Assembly: GCF_026891035.1 (NCBI RefSeq)
Contig: NZ_JAPTGG010000014.1
Coordinates: 32,500-96,499, forward strand
Direction of reading: 5' to 3'
DNA from: Dasania phycosphaerae
Lineage (GTDB): Bacteria; Pseudomonadota; Gammaproteobacteria; Pseudomonadales; Dasaniaceae
Length of the DNA stretch: 64,000 nt
In this document: positions 35,151 to 44,117 of the stretch, in pieces
How positions within the stretch are numbered: position 1 is the first letter of the stretch
How the letters are laid out: each line of letters starts with the position of its first letter
Made by a program: the position numbers and the translations under genes
Notes under the pieces: generated by a model
What the model was told of the DNA's origin: nothing
Database searches by the model: none
Seen by the model: the letters and a program-made list of their open reading frames with translations, nothing else

Positions 35151-36503
35151 ATGCTAGAGCCAGGAATAAGCAGTTTATTACCTACCTTAGTGGTGCTTAT
35201 TAGCGCCGTGCTATTAAAGCGTGCCTTAGAGGCGCTGATTATCGGTGCTTTGGTGGGATTTATAATGCTGCAAGAACATTTGTTTATGGCGGGTTTTTTA
35301 AACGCTGTATTGCAGTCTATGAATAATGAAACTGTTAGCTGGATAGTATTAACGGTGGCGATGTTTGGCAGCATTATTACCCTGTTAGTTAAGTCGGGAA
35401 GTGCCAACGCCTTTGCGAGCTCTTTGACTCGCTATATTAAAACCGGGCCGCAGGCCTTGTTGGCGACTTGGGGCTTGGGTTTATTAATTTTTCTCGATGA
35501 TTATCTCAACGCCTTGGCGGTGGGGTCGGCGATGAAAAAAGTCACTGATAAGCTAAAAGTTTCCCGCGAGATGCTGGCCTATGTGGTGGACACTACCGCC
35601 GCTCCAGTGTGTATTTTATTACCTTTTTCTACTTGGGCAATTTATGTTTCGGGCTTGCTAGAGTCTAATAATGTCGCGGCTGTAGGGCAGGGTATACACG
35701 CCTATATTGGCGCCATACCCTATATGTTATACGCTTGGGTGGCGTTGTTGATGCCGCCTTTATTGGCCACCGGTAAGCTGCCCTTACTGGGAGGGATGCG
35801 TAAAGCACAGGCGCGTGCGCAAGCCGGTCAGTCTAAGCCGTCCGGTTTTATTGACGCGCAAGATGAGCATGCTGAAGGTGGGGCAGCTAAAGGCCGCTTT
35901 ATGCATTTTGTTGTTCCCATGTTGGCTTTAATCGGTTTTACCTGGCTGTTTGATATCGATATTTTAAAAGGGGCTTTTGCCACTCTGGTATTGATTATTG
36001 CCATGTATAGCTTGCAAGGTTTAATGAAACTACATGAGATTTTTGACCACTGCATGACGGGGGTTAAATCCATGGTTGAGGTGATTGCCATTTTAATCAT
36101 GTCTTTCGTCTTAAAAGACGTAAACGATCAGCTGCAACTTACACCTTATGTGATCGATATAGCCACCTCATGGGTTAACCCTCTGCTATTGCCCCTGATT
36201 ACTTTTTTGGCGCTGGCCATAGTGGCTTTTGCGACGGGAACTTTTTGGGGCCTGTATGCAGTGGCTTTGCCGGTGGTGATTCCCTTGGCTAATACCATGG
36301 GGGTGGACGTGTATTTAATGATAGGTGCGGTGATTTCGGCGGGAGCATTTGGCAGTCATGCTTGTTTCTATAGCGATTCAACTATTTTATCGGCGCAGGG
36401 CAGTGGTTGCCCGCCTATGAATCACGCCTTAACCCAGCTGCCTTATGCCCTAATGGCCGCCAGTATTACGGCAGTGGGTTTTTTATTATTGGCTTGGCTA
36501 TAA
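35151..36503 (+). CDS. NhaC family Na+/H+ antiporter-like transporter
   Basis: 450 residues, about 11-12 membrane helices. NhaC-family features include LIFLDDYLNALAVGSAMKKVTDKLKVSREMLAYVVDTTAAPVCILLPFSTWAIY and the C-terminal GAFGSHACFYSDSTILSAQGSGCPPMNHALTQLPYAL. Members exchange Na+ for H+ or for organic substrates. Between a TonB receptor and an amidohydrolase it may carry the hydrolysed substrate or supply ion balance; this is inference. Confidence 0.88.
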   Translation: MLEPGISSLLPTLVVLISAVLLKRALEALIIGALVGFIMLQEHLFMAGFLNAVLQSMNNETVSWIVLTVAMFGSIITLLVKSGSANAFASSLTRYIKTGPQALLATWGLGLLIFLDDYLNALAVGSAMKKVTDKLKVSREMLAYVVDTTAAPVCILLPFSTWAIYVSGLLESNNVAAVGQGIHAYIGAIPYMLYAWVALLMPPLLATGKLPLLGGMRKAQARAQAGQSKPSGFIDAQDEHAEGGAAKGRFMHFVVPMLALIGFTWLFDIDILKGAFATLVLIIAMYSLQGLMKLHEIFDHCMTGVKSMVEVIAILIMSFVLKDVNDQLQLTPYVIDIATSWVNPLLLPLITFLALAIVAFATGTFWGLYAVALPVVIPLANTMGVDVYLMIGAVISAGAFGSHACFYSDSTILSAQGSGCPPMNHALTQLPYALMAASITAVGFLLLAWL

Positions 36504-36559
36504 ATTGTTAATGGCTAAGTAAAAAATTGTTTGAGCGGTAAGTTAAACCAGAGGTATTT

Positions 36560-37600
36560 ATGAAAATTGTTTATTCGGATGATCAGCGCTTACATGCCTT
36601 GCGCTATGAAATGTCGGGCGGTGAGCCTACCCCTTGTTTTGAAAAGCCTTCGCGTGCCGATATGGTGTTAGAGCAGGTAATTAAGAGAAACTTGGGTGAG
36701 GTGTTAGAGCCTAAAGAGTATTCTATAGAGCATGTCACCAAAGTGCATGACTCAGGCTATATTGCATTTTTAGAAAACTGCTGGCCCGCCTGGGAGGCCG
36801 AGTTTGGTGCCGCCAATGATGCCACCCCCGAAGCTTTTCCTATGCATGATTTCCGTCATAAAGTGCCGGCGCATATTAAAGGCCAGTTGGGTTACTACTC
36901 TTTTGATTTGGCGGTAGGCCTGTCAGCAGGTTCTTGGCAAGCGATTAAAAGCTCTGCCAATGTGGCGCTTAGTGGCGCTGATATTATTGCCAGTGGCGAG
37001 CGCACGGCTTTTTCTTTATGCCGTCCTCCTGGCCATCATGCCTCGGCTGAGCAAATGGGTGGTTACTGCTATGTAAATAATGTGGCGGTAGCGGCGCAAC
37101 ACTTACGCGATAAAGGGTATAAAAAAGTAGCGATACTGGATGTGGATTATCATCACGGTAATGGTACCCAAAGTATTTTCTACAATAGGGATGACGTATT
37201 TGTGGCCTCTATACATGGCGACCCCGATTATGAATATCCTTATTTTAGTGGTTACGGCGATGAAACGGGTGAGGGAGCTGGACTGGGTTGTAATTTAAAT
37301 ATACCGCTGACTTTGCACACTACCGATTGGGTTGTGTATAAAGAAGCGCTACAGCGCTGTATAGCGGCGATTAAAGAGTTTGATTGCGATGTGCTGTTGA
37401 TTTCTTTAGGGCTGGATACTTTTGAAAACGATCCTATCTCATCGTTTAAATTAAAGTCGGAAAATTTTACCGAAATGGGTAAGTTAATAGAATCTATGCA
37501 ATTGTCTACCTTGTTTGTGTTTGAGGGCGGCTATGCGGTGGAGGATTTGGGGGTTAACACCGCCAATGTGCTATTAGGTTTTCAGGAGAGTATGGCCTAA
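36560..37600 (+). CDS. Histone deacetylase superfamily protein, acetylpolyamine amidohydrolase-like
   Basis: 346 residues. Zinc-dependent deacetylase with complete active site: RPPGHHAS (His pair), DVDYHHGNGTQ (Asp and His zinc ligands), ISLGLDTFENDP (second Asp ligand) and FEGGYAVEDLG. The N-terminus MKIVYSDDQRLHALRYEM and the inserted loop before the active site match bacterial acetylpolyamine amidohydrolases (ApaH/AphA), which remove acetyl groups from acetylputrescine, acetylcadaverine and relatives. An AGAGGTA site precedes the ATG. Follows the NhaC gene by 56 bases. Confidence 0.88.
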   Translation: MKIVYSDDQRLHALRYEMSGGEPTPCFEKPSRADMVLEQVIKRNLGEVLEPKEYSIEHVTKVHDSGYIAFLENCWPAWEAEFGAANDATPEAFPMHDFRHKVPAHIKGQLGYYSFDLAVGLSAGSWQAIKSSANVALSGADIIASGERTAFSLCRPPGHHASAEQMGGYCYVNNVAVAAQHLRDKGYKKVAILDVDYHHGNGTQSIFYNRDDVFVASIHGDPDYEYPYFSGYGDETGEGAGLGCNLNIPLTLHTTDWVVYKEALQRCIAAIKEFDCDVLLISLGLDTFENDPISSFKLKSENFTEMGKLIESMQLSTLFVFEGGYAVEDLGVNTANVLLGFQESMA

Positions 37601-37602
37601 CT

Positions 37603-37623
37603 AGGGCTTAATAATAGCCCTTT
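37603..37623 (+). terminator. Possible terminator after the deacetylase gene
   Basis: AGGGCT (37603-37608) and AGCCCT (37616-37621) pair around an AT-rich loop, followed by a short T run. A second perfect hairpin (CTATTAGC/GCTAATAG, 37634-37653) follows and overlaps the stop of the convergent DUF3108 gene. Confidence 0.5.
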
Positions 37624-37636
37624 GGCAGTAGTGCTA

Positions 37637-38386
37637 TTAGCTAGCGCTAATAGGTTTGCCATCGATAATGGCATTTTGTAACTCTATGCTGCTATCACTA
37701 CTGCCCTTTTTAAAACGCTGTAAGCGCAAAATAAAGTACTGCCAGTCTTTGGCCAGCCATATCAAGGTGTATTTTTCTTTGCCGGGCCGGTATTGTTTCA
37801 GTTTAACTGCCGTAAAGCTGCCAGCGCCCACCTTAATAGTCTCTTCGCCTACTAGCTCTACTTGGTATTGTTTTAAATCGTCACCATCAACCAGTTGATA
37901 GCGCTTTTGTTTAAAACCTTGGGGATTGTTGATTAAGTCTAAGCGCAGCTGCATTTGAAAACTGAGTTGATCGTAGCTGGGCTGGGTGAGCGCTAGTGTT
38001 TTTTTGTTTCGCTCGCGTTCTTGCACGGTGTTGGCTGCGGGGTCGAATAAGAGTGAGGAATTTTTTTTGCGGCTTAGAGGGTTGTCGTAGTGATAGCTCA
38101 GTGGCTGTAGCTGCTTATCTGCAAGAGTAAAAACGCTGCTTTCTGTAATGTGGCTAAACAATACCTGGGTAATATTACTTAGCTGCCACTGGCCGTTATC
38201 TTGCTGCCTTAGGCTGCGCTCAAGTTTGAGCTTAAAGCCTTTGCTGTGGGCGAGGTAGTTGGCTTGGTAGGGGCTAATAGTGTTGGCAGCAGCGGGTAGG
38301 CTGACAACAACAGCGAGCAGCGCGATTAGCAGGGCGCGCTGCGCTGAAATAAAAAACGGTTTAGGGGTAGGCATGGCCACTGGCAC
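37637..38386 (-). CDS. DUF3108 domain protein, exported
   Basis: Up to 249 residues. N-terminal signal peptide (RALLIALLAVVVSLPAAANT), then the DUF3108 beta fold: YQANYLAHSKGFKLKLERSL, KQLQPLSYHYDNPLSRKKNSSLLFD, TIKVGAGSFTAVKLKQYRPGKEKYTLIWLAKDWQYFILRL. Probably periplasmic; function unknown. Overlaps the end of purN by 26 bases from the first ATG (an ATG four codons later is also possible), so translation is likely coupled. purN-DUF3108 order is the same in Pseudomonas. Confidence 0.85.
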   Translation of the reverse strand: MPVAMPTPKPFFISAQRALLIALLAVVVSLPAAANTISPYQANYLAHSKGFKLKLERSLRQQDNGQWQLSNITQVLFSHITESSVFTLADKQLQPLSYHYDNPLSRKKNSSLLFDPAANTVQERERNKKTLALTQPSYDQLSFQMQLRLDLINNPQGFKQKRYQLVDGDDLKQYQVELVGEETIKVGAGSFTAVKLKQYRPGKEKYTLIWLAKDWQYFILRLQRFKKGSSDSSIELQNAIIDGKPISAS

Positions 38387-39026
38387 TCAAAGCTGTTTGG
38401 TCCAGCATAGCGCAGTTATTGGCAAGTTTTAAGCGGCCTTCTAAAAACCACTGGGCGGCCAGTGGGTAAATTTTGTGTTCGTGAGCTAGGATGCGCTTGG
38501 CCAGGCTGCTGGCGTCATCTTGCGGGGTGATGGCTATACGGGCCTGTACGATGGCGGGGCCGCCATCTAACTCTTCGGTAACAAAGTGTACCGTGGCACC
38601 GGCTTCGGCATCACCGGCATCTATGGCGCGTTGATGGGTGTTAAGGCCGGGGTACTTGGGTAGTAGTGAAGGGTGTATGTTAAGCAGGCGGCCTAAATAA
38701 TGCTGCACAAAGCCCGGCGTTAAAATACGCATGAAACCGGCCAGTATGACTAAGTCGGGCTGGTAGTGATCTATGCGTTGGATTAGCTCGGCATCAAAGC
38801 TCTCGCGGCCATCAAATTGGGTGTGATCCAAAAGTATCGCGGGTATGCCTGCTTTGGCGGCGCGCTCTAAACCTAGGGCATTGGGGCGATTACAAATCAC
38901 CGCCTCTATGCTGGCATTGAGTTGGCCATTTTGGGTCGCATCAATAAAGGACTGCAGGTTAGAGCCGCTGCCAGAAATCAAAATCACTAGCTTGCGGCGC
39001 TGGCCTTGAGTGTGGCTATTGCTCAT
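38361..39026 (-). CDS. purN: Phosphoribosylglycinamide formyltransferase (formyl-THF dependent)
   Basis: 221 residues. Transfers a formyl group from 10-formyl-tetrahydrofolate to GAR in purine synthesis. Phosphate-binding ISGSGSNLQSFIDA at the N-terminus, catalytic Asn/His/Asp in RLLNIHPSLLPKYPG and GATVHFVTEELDGGPAI. Begins 8 bases after purM on the same strand. Confidence 0.97.
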   Translation of the reverse strand: MSNSHTQGQRRKLVILISGSGSNLQSFIDATQNGQLNASIEAVICNRPNALGLERAAKAGIPAILLDHTQFDGRESFDAELIQRIDHYQPDLVILAGFMRILTPGFVQHYLGRLLNIHPSLLPKYPGLNTHQRAIDAGDAEAGATVHFVTEELDGGPAIVQARIAITPQDDASSLAKRILAHEHKIYPLAAQWFLEGRLKLANNCAMLDQTALSASGHAYP

Positions 39027-39034
39027 GTTGTTGC

Positions 39035-40090
39035 TTACAGGCCTTGTAGTTCTACCTGTTCTTCATCGCTGTCAGCTTGGGCGACGTGGCCGATAATCCA
39101 AGCGTCTTCGCCTAACTCTTGCAGGTAGTTTAAGGCCATTTGCGCATCAGCATTGTCTACGCTAATCACCATGCCCACACCGCAGTTAAAGGTGCGGTAC
39201 ATTTCTACGGAGTCTACATTGCCATTGCGTTGTAACCAGTTAAATACCTCTGGCTGCTGCCAGCTTTGGGTGTCGATTACAGCTTTACAGTCGGCAGGTA
39301 ATACCCGGGGGATGTTCTCTAGTAAGCCGCCACCGGTAATATGCGACAGCGCATGTACCGAGCACTTTTTCATTAGCGCTAAAATAGACTTAACATAAAT
39401 GCGGGTAGGGGCCATTAGGGCCTTGCCTAGGGATTGGTCACCTAAGGGGGTGTCGAGGTCGGCATCGCTAACCTCAATAATTTTGCGGATTAAAGAGTAG
39501 CCATTGGAGTGGGCGCCGGATGAGGCTAGGCCTATTAGGGTGTCGCCTGATTTAACGGCGCTGCCATCAATTAATTTGGATTTTTCGGCTACACCTACGC
39601 AAAAGCCCGCCAGGTCGTAGTCTTCACCTTCGTACATGCCGGGCATTTCGGCGGTTTCACCGCCCACTAGCGAGCAGCCCGATAACTCACAGCCCTTGCC
39701 TATGCCTTCTACTACGGCAGCGGCGGTGTCTACATTAAGCTTGCCGGTGGCGTAGTAATCTAAAAAGAATAGCGGCTCAGCGCCAGCTACGATTAAGTCG
39801 TTTACACACATGGCTACCAAGTCTATGCCTATGGTGTCGTGTATACCCAGGTCCATCGCCAGGCGCAGTTTGGTGCCCACGCCATCGGTGCCTGAAACCA
39901 GTACCGGCTCTTTATAGCCTGTAGGTAACTCACATAAAGCGCCAAAACCACCTAGGCCTGCCATTACTTCGGGGCGACGGGTGCGTTTAGCCACATGCTT
40001 GATACGGTCTATCAAAGCGTTGCCTGCGTCTATATCGACACCAGCATCTTTGTAGCTAAGAGAAGGTTTTGAGGATTTTTGATCAGTCAT
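39035..40090 (-). CDS. purM: Phosphoribosylformylglycinamidine cyclo-ligase (AIR synthetase)
   Basis: 351 residues. ATP-dependent ring closure of FGAM to AIR in purine synthesis. Signature SYKDAGVDIDAGNALIDRIK, GGFGALCELP, GTDGVGTKLRLA, DLVAMCVNDLIVAGAEPLFFLDYYATGKL, GCSLVGGETAEMPGMY and HITGGGLLENIPRVLP. First gene of a purM-purN-DUF3108 operon, divergent from DUF2066. Confidence 0.98.
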   Translation of the reverse strand: MTDQKSSKPSLSYKDAGVDIDAGNALIDRIKHVAKRTRRPEVMAGLGGFGALCELPTGYKEPVLVSGTDGVGTKLRLAMDLGIHDTIGIDLVAMCVNDLIVAGAEPLFFLDYYATGKLNVDTAAAVVEGIGKGCELSGCSLVGGETAEMPGMYEGEDYDLAGFCVGVAEKSKLIDGSAVKSGDTLIGLASSGAHSNGYSLIRKIIEVSDADLDTPLGDQSLGKALMAPTRIYVKSILALMKKCSVHALSHITGGGLLENIPRVLPADCKAVIDTQSWQQPEVFNWLQRNGNVDSVEMYRTFNCGVGMVISVDNADAQMALNYLQELGEDAWIIGHVAQADSDEEQVELQGL

Positions 40091-40327
40091 GTAGATAGGC
40101 TCGCAGCGAGTTTTTTGGGCGGCGCTATTCTAGCGGATGTTGCCTTCAGTCTCTAGTAAATTACCCCGATATTGGCCCGATTAGTCAGGGGGCGGGCCTA
40201 TATTTGCTTTCTGTGAGCTTGAGCCTGTGAATTCGCTAATGAAATAATGATACTCTTGTTACAATAACTGCTTATAAATTAAGTTGTTAGCGTAAATGGG
40301 CAGCACCATAGCCACAGGTTTTAAGTA

Positions 40328-41431
40328 ATGATGACAAAAATACACGGTAATACTCGGTTTTATACCGCCTGCATAGCGGCCATCATGTTATGCCTGAGTC
40401 TATCCACAGCCCATGCCGCCGAGGTGGCGCAGGGCTTGTATAAGGTGGAGCTGGCAGTGGATACACAGTCACGCCGCGACCGCCTGCGCGCTGCTAGCGA
40501 GGGGCTAAAAACCGTATTGGTGCGCATATCGGGCCACCACAGTGTGCTGGAAAACGATCAGCTTAGGGCCAAGGTGCGTCAGGCCGAGCGTTATCTCAAA
40601 CGCTTTAGTTATGCTCGCCAGCCCGTGGCCGACAGCGATCAAGAGCAGTTAATGATAAAAATGGATTTTGAACCCAGCCTAATAGAAGACCTGTTGCGCA
40701 GTGAGAGCCTACCTATATGGTCGGAGAACCGCCCCACGGTATTGCTGTGGGCAGTGGTTGACGGCCTAGAGGGCAAGCGCTTTATCGGTGCTGGCGATGA
40801 GCGCATAGTCAGCGCCATACAGCAGCAGGCAGCGCGCCGTGGCCTGGTGGTTAAGCTGCCCACTCTGGATTTAGAGGACACTATCGCCATCTCCCCCGAG
40901 GATCTATGGCAAATGAATTTGTGGACCGCCCAGCGAGCCGCCGCCCGCTACAAGGCCGATAGCCTATTAATAGGCCGCATGACCGAGCTAAGCAACGGCG
41001 AGTGGCTGGGCAACTGGCTGTTTAGCAATCAGGGTGAGCGCAGCGAGATAGAGGGCCAAGCCCCACAACTGAGTGAGTATATAGGTGCTGCCATTGATGT
41101 GGCGGCTGATCAACTGGCCAGTAAATACGCCATAGTGCCGGTAAAAATGTCAGAGGACGGGGTGGTTATTAGGCTTACCGGCATTAAAGACTTTCGCGCC
41201 TATGCCCGCGCCGTCGCCTATTTGCAACAGCTCTCGGCAGTGCGTTATGCCAACCCCATTTATGTAGAAAACCAACAGCTATTTATACACCTGATTGCCG
41301 ATGGCCAATTAGAGCAATTAGAGCAAACCTTGGCTTTAGGCAAAAAGTTAGAAAAAATCGCGCCACTGGACAGCCTGCAAGCAGGCAATTATCCCTTAAC
41401 GCAATTGAACTACCACTGGCCAGCGCAGTAA
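40328..41431 (+). CDS. DUF2066 domain protein, exported
   Basis: 367 residues with a signal peptide (FYTACIAAIMLCLSLSTAHA). Family features: LYKVELAVDTQSRRDRLRAASEGLKTVLVRISGH near the mature N-terminus and RPTVLLWAVVDG. Probably periplasmic; function unknown. Two adjacent ATG codons at 40328 and 40331. Its place between purM and a PerM/Hda pair is conserved in Pseudomonas relatives. Confidence 0.87.
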   Translation: MMTKIHGNTRFYTACIAAIMLCLSLSTAHAAEVAQGLYKVELAVDTQSRRDRLRAASEGLKTVLVRISGHHSVLENDQLRAKVRQAERYLKRFSYARQPVADSDQEQLMIKMDFEPSLIEDLLRSESLPIWSENRPTVLLWAVVDGLEGKRFIGAGDERIVSAIQQQAARRGLVVKLPTLDLEDTIAISPEDLWQMNLWTAQRAAARYKADSLLIGRMTELSNGEWLGNWLFSNQGERSEIEGQAPQLSEYIGAAIDVAADQLASKYAIVPVKMSEDGVVIRLTGIKDFRAYARAVAYLQQLSAVRYANPIYVENQQLFIHLIADGQLEQLEQTLALGKKLEKIAPLDSLQAGNYPLTQLNYHWPAQ

Positions 41432-41457
41432 TAGGCTAAGTACTCACAAAACAAGGA

Positions 41458-42525
41458 TTGAATATGAGCGACCTACAGCGTTTGATGTTAGCCGCAGCGG
41501 TATTGCTGGTAGCCGTACTGGTGTATTTACTGCACCCTATCTTAACGCCCTTTTTAGTGGGGGCATTATTGGCCTATATGGGCGACCCCTTAGCTGATAG
41601 GTTAGAGCGGCTGCATTTGAATCGTACCGTGGCGGTGTGTGTAGTCTTTGCGGTGTTTTCTATAGTGGTCGCGACCGTGTTATTAATCACCCTGCCCATG
41701 ATAGGCCGGCAGTTAGATATTTTAATTACCCGCATACCCGAGTGGCTGCATGGCCTACAAGAGTTGTTACTGCCCTTTTTGCAGCGCACGTTCAACTTGC
41801 CCGCAGGCGGTTGGGGGTTTGAAGAGTTGCGCGAAAACATAGGCGGTGATTTAAAAGGCGCGGGCAATATAGTTGCTGTGATATGGCAGCGGGTGGCAGG
41901 TTCTAGCGTGGTGATTATCGCCATGGTGGCTAATATATTATTAATCCCGGTGGTGACTTTTTATTTGCTGCGCGATTGGGATTTGCTGATTGCAAAACTA
42001 CGCGAGTCCCTACCCAGAACTTGGGAAACTAAAGTGGTAGACGTTAGCTCGGAATGCCACGAGATTTTAGGCGCGTTTGTACGTGGCCAATTAATGGTGA
42101 TGTTAGCGCTGAGTATAATTTACAGTATAGGTTTAGGCATAGTTGGCTTAGACTTAGCGTTATTGTTAGGGCTGTTGGCGGGTTTAGCTTCTATAGTGCC
42201 TTACTTAGGCTTTATTGTGGGTATAGTCGCGGCCAGCGTGGCAGCCTATTTTCAGTTTAATGAATGGTTGCCCTTACTGTGGGTGGCGCTGGTATTTGGC
42301 GTAGGGCAGGTGTTAGAGAGCGTATTGCTTACCCCTTTACTCGTTGGCGATCGTATAGGCCTGCATCCAGTAGCGGTTATATTTGCAGTCATGGCCGGTG
42401 GCCAGTTAGCAGGTTTTGTAGGCGTGCTATTGGCCTTGCCGGTGGCCGCAGTGATTATGGTTTGGTTAAGGCACTTACACGCTCACTATAAAAGTAGCGA
42501 GCTTTACGATGTGGCTAAGCCATAA
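41458..42525 (+). CDS. AI-2E/PerM family transporter
   Basis: 355 residues, about eight membrane helices in the typical 3+5 arrangement: VYLLHPILTPFLVGALLAYMGDPLADRLER, then an amphipathic soluble part, then FYLLRDWDLLIAKLRESLPR and LASIVPYLGFIVGIVAASVAAYFQF. The family includes TqsA (autoinducer-2 export) and Na+/H+ antiporters; the substrate here is unknown. Precedes hda by 14 bases, a conserved arrangement. Confidence 0.9.
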   Translation: MNMSDLQRLMLAAAVLLVAVLVYLLHPILTPFLVGALLAYMGDPLADRLERLHLNRTVAVCVVFAVFSIVVATVLLITLPMIGRQLDILITRIPEWLHGLQELLLPFLQRTFNLPAGGWGFEELRENIGGDLKGAGNIVAVIWQRVAGSSVVIIAMVANILLIPVVTFYLLRDWDLLIAKLRESLPRTWETKVVDVSSECHEILGAFVRGQLMVMLALSIIYSIGLGIVGLDLALLLGLLAGLASIVPYLGFIVGIVAASVAAYFQFNEWLPLLWVALVFGVGQVLESVLLTPLLVGDRIGLHPVAVIFAVMAGGQLAGFVGVLLALPVAAVIMVWLRHLHAHYKSSELYDVAKP

Positions 42526-42539
42526 CGGTTTTTTCTTTA

Positions 42540-43253
42540 ATGAGTTTATCAATGAGTTTTTTATACGAGCAGCTGCCCCTGGCAGTTCAGCTAAGAGATG
42601 ATGCCACCTTTGAGAATTTTTACGCGGGCGGCAATGGCTTAGCGGTTAATGAAATTAGCCGTCAGCTACAAAATGGCGAGCCCTATATTTTTCTATGTGG
42701 GCCTAGCGGTAGTGGCCGCAGCCATTTATTACAGGCAGCCTGCCATCATGCCGACCAGCAAGGCCATGCCTCGGTATATTTACCGCTGGAAGAATTAAGC
42801 CACTACCCGCCGGAAGAGCTATTCGCAGGTTTGGCGGCGTTGCCTTTAGTCTGTTTGGATAATATCAGCCAAGTCTTGGGTGATAGCCGTTGGGAAGAGG
42901 CGCTGTTTCATTTATTTAACCAAATGCGCGAAGCGGGTAATTGCCTATTAATTGCCGCCGATAAAGCCGTGGCGGATTTGGCCATTAGCATGCCCGACCT
43001 GGCCTCACGTTTAGGTTGGGGTGCTTTTTATCAACTCAAACCCTTGGATGATGAGCAGCGCATCGCGGTTTTAAAATTACGTGCTGAGCGCCGCGGTGTA
43101 GAGTTAAACGATGAGGTGGCGCAATATATTTATAAGCGCTGCCAGCGCGATATGGATGCACTGTTAAAAACTCTTGCACAATTGGATAGAGCCTCACTGC
43201 AGGAGCGGCGCAAGTTGACCATTCCTTTTGTGAAAGAGGCTTTGCACTGGTAG
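42540..43253 (+). CDS. hda: DnaA regulatory inactivator Hda
   Basis: 237 residues. AAA+ DnaA paralog that, with the sliding clamp, promotes ATP hydrolysis on DnaA after initiation. N-terminal clamp-binding segment QLPLAVQLRD, Walker A GPSGSGRSHLLQAA (Arg replaces the usual Lys, as I see it here), Walker B LVCLDNISQV, sensor 1 CLLIAADK and box VII/arginine-finger region MPDLASRLGWG. An ATG at 42552 is an alternative start. Confidence 0.93.
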   Translation: MSLSMSFLYEQLPLAVQLRDDATFENFYAGGNGLAVNEISRQLQNGEPYIFLCGPSGSGRSHLLQAACHHADQQGHASVYLPLEELSHYPPEELFAGLAALPLVCLDNISQVLGDSRWEEALFHLFNQMREAGNCLLIAADKAVADLAISMPDLASRLGWGAFYQLKPLDDEQRIAVLKLRAERRGVELNDEVAQYIYKRCQRDMDALLKTLAQLDRASLQERRKLTIPFVKEALHW

Positions 43254-43291
43254 GGCTGCCTTGATACAGCGATAGGATATAAGGGTATTAC

Positions 43292-43864
43292 ATGAGTGAT
43301 AATAAAACCCAGCTACCCCAGCAGCGCGGCCCTTGGTTAAAGCTTACTAGCCAGCAGGTATACGATAACCCCTGGATTACCCTGCACCACGAAACCGTGC
43401 GCACCCCCGGTGGCACTGAAGGTATATACGGCAATATTCATTTTAAAAATCGCGCTATCGTCATCGTAGCCGTGGATGACGAGGCTAATACCTGGCTGGT
43501 AGGCCAGCACCGCTACACCTTAGATAGTTTTAGTTGGGAGCTGCCCATGGGCGGCGGGCCATTAACAGTAGAGCCTTTACTAGCTGCCCAGCGCGAACTT
43601 AAAGAAGAAACCGGATACAGCGCCCAACACTGGCAGCAAATTATGCGGCTGCATACTTCTAACTCGGTAACCGATGAAGAGGCCGTGGTTTTTTTAGCCA
43701 CCGGCCTGCAAGCCGGTGAGCAAGCCTTAGAACCTAGCGAGGGTGATTTAGTCGTTAAAAAACTGCCGCTCAGTGAGGCGGTGACTATGGCCATAAACGG
43801 TGAAATTACCGACGCCTTATCGGTGGCGGCTTTGTTAGCGGTGGATAGGCTGCTAACCAAATAA
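43292..43864 (+). CDS. NUDIX hydrolase, ADP-ribose pyrophosphatase-like
   Basis: 190 residues. NUDIX box in WELPMGGGPLTVEPLLAAQRELKEETGY: the RELKEETG core is intact, while the spacing between the first Glu and the Arg is one residue shorter than the standard GX5EX7REUXEEXGU, as far as I can count. The N-terminal domain (QVYDNPWITLHHETVRTPGGTEGIYGNIHFKNRAIVIVAVDD) matches the ADP-ribose/UDP-sugar pyrophosphatase branch. Exact substrate uncertain. Confidence 0.88.
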   Translation: MSDNKTQLPQQRGPWLKLTSQQVYDNPWITLHHETVRTPGGTEGIYGNIHFKNRAIVIVAVDDEANTWLVGQHRYTLDSFSWELPMGGGPLTVEPLLAAQRELKEETGYSAQHWQQIMRLHTSNSVTDEEAVVFLATGLQAGEQALEPSEGDLVVKKLPLSEAVTMAINGEITDALSVAALLAVDRLLTK

Positions 43865-44069
43865 CATTAGCCTACTCGTATTACTGAATGCGAATGTAGT
43901 AATCATATAGTCAGTATGTGAGCGGGCGTTGGGCTTTGTTATTATCGTGTTGTTGATGGCTGTATCCCCATATTTACTAGCAGCTTATTAACTACTTCAT
44001 TGAATGATGCTTTGTTCAGTGTCTCCTTAGACGCAAGGTTTTTGCTGTTATATTTCTGCGTCTATTTTT

Positions 44070-44093
44070 GCCCTAGCGCTGCTAGGGCTTTTT
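44070..44093 (+). terminator. Intrinsic terminator
   Basis: GCCCTAGC (44070-44077), loop GCT, GCTAGGGC (44081-44088), then five T. The T tract is only on the right, so it serves plus-strand transcripts. It lies about 200 bases after the NUDIX stop and is preceded by a second hairpin (TAGACGCA/TGCGTCTA, 44028-44064). Confidence 0.8.
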
Positions 44094-44117
44094 ATTAATT
44101 GTTTAAACGTGGCGGTC

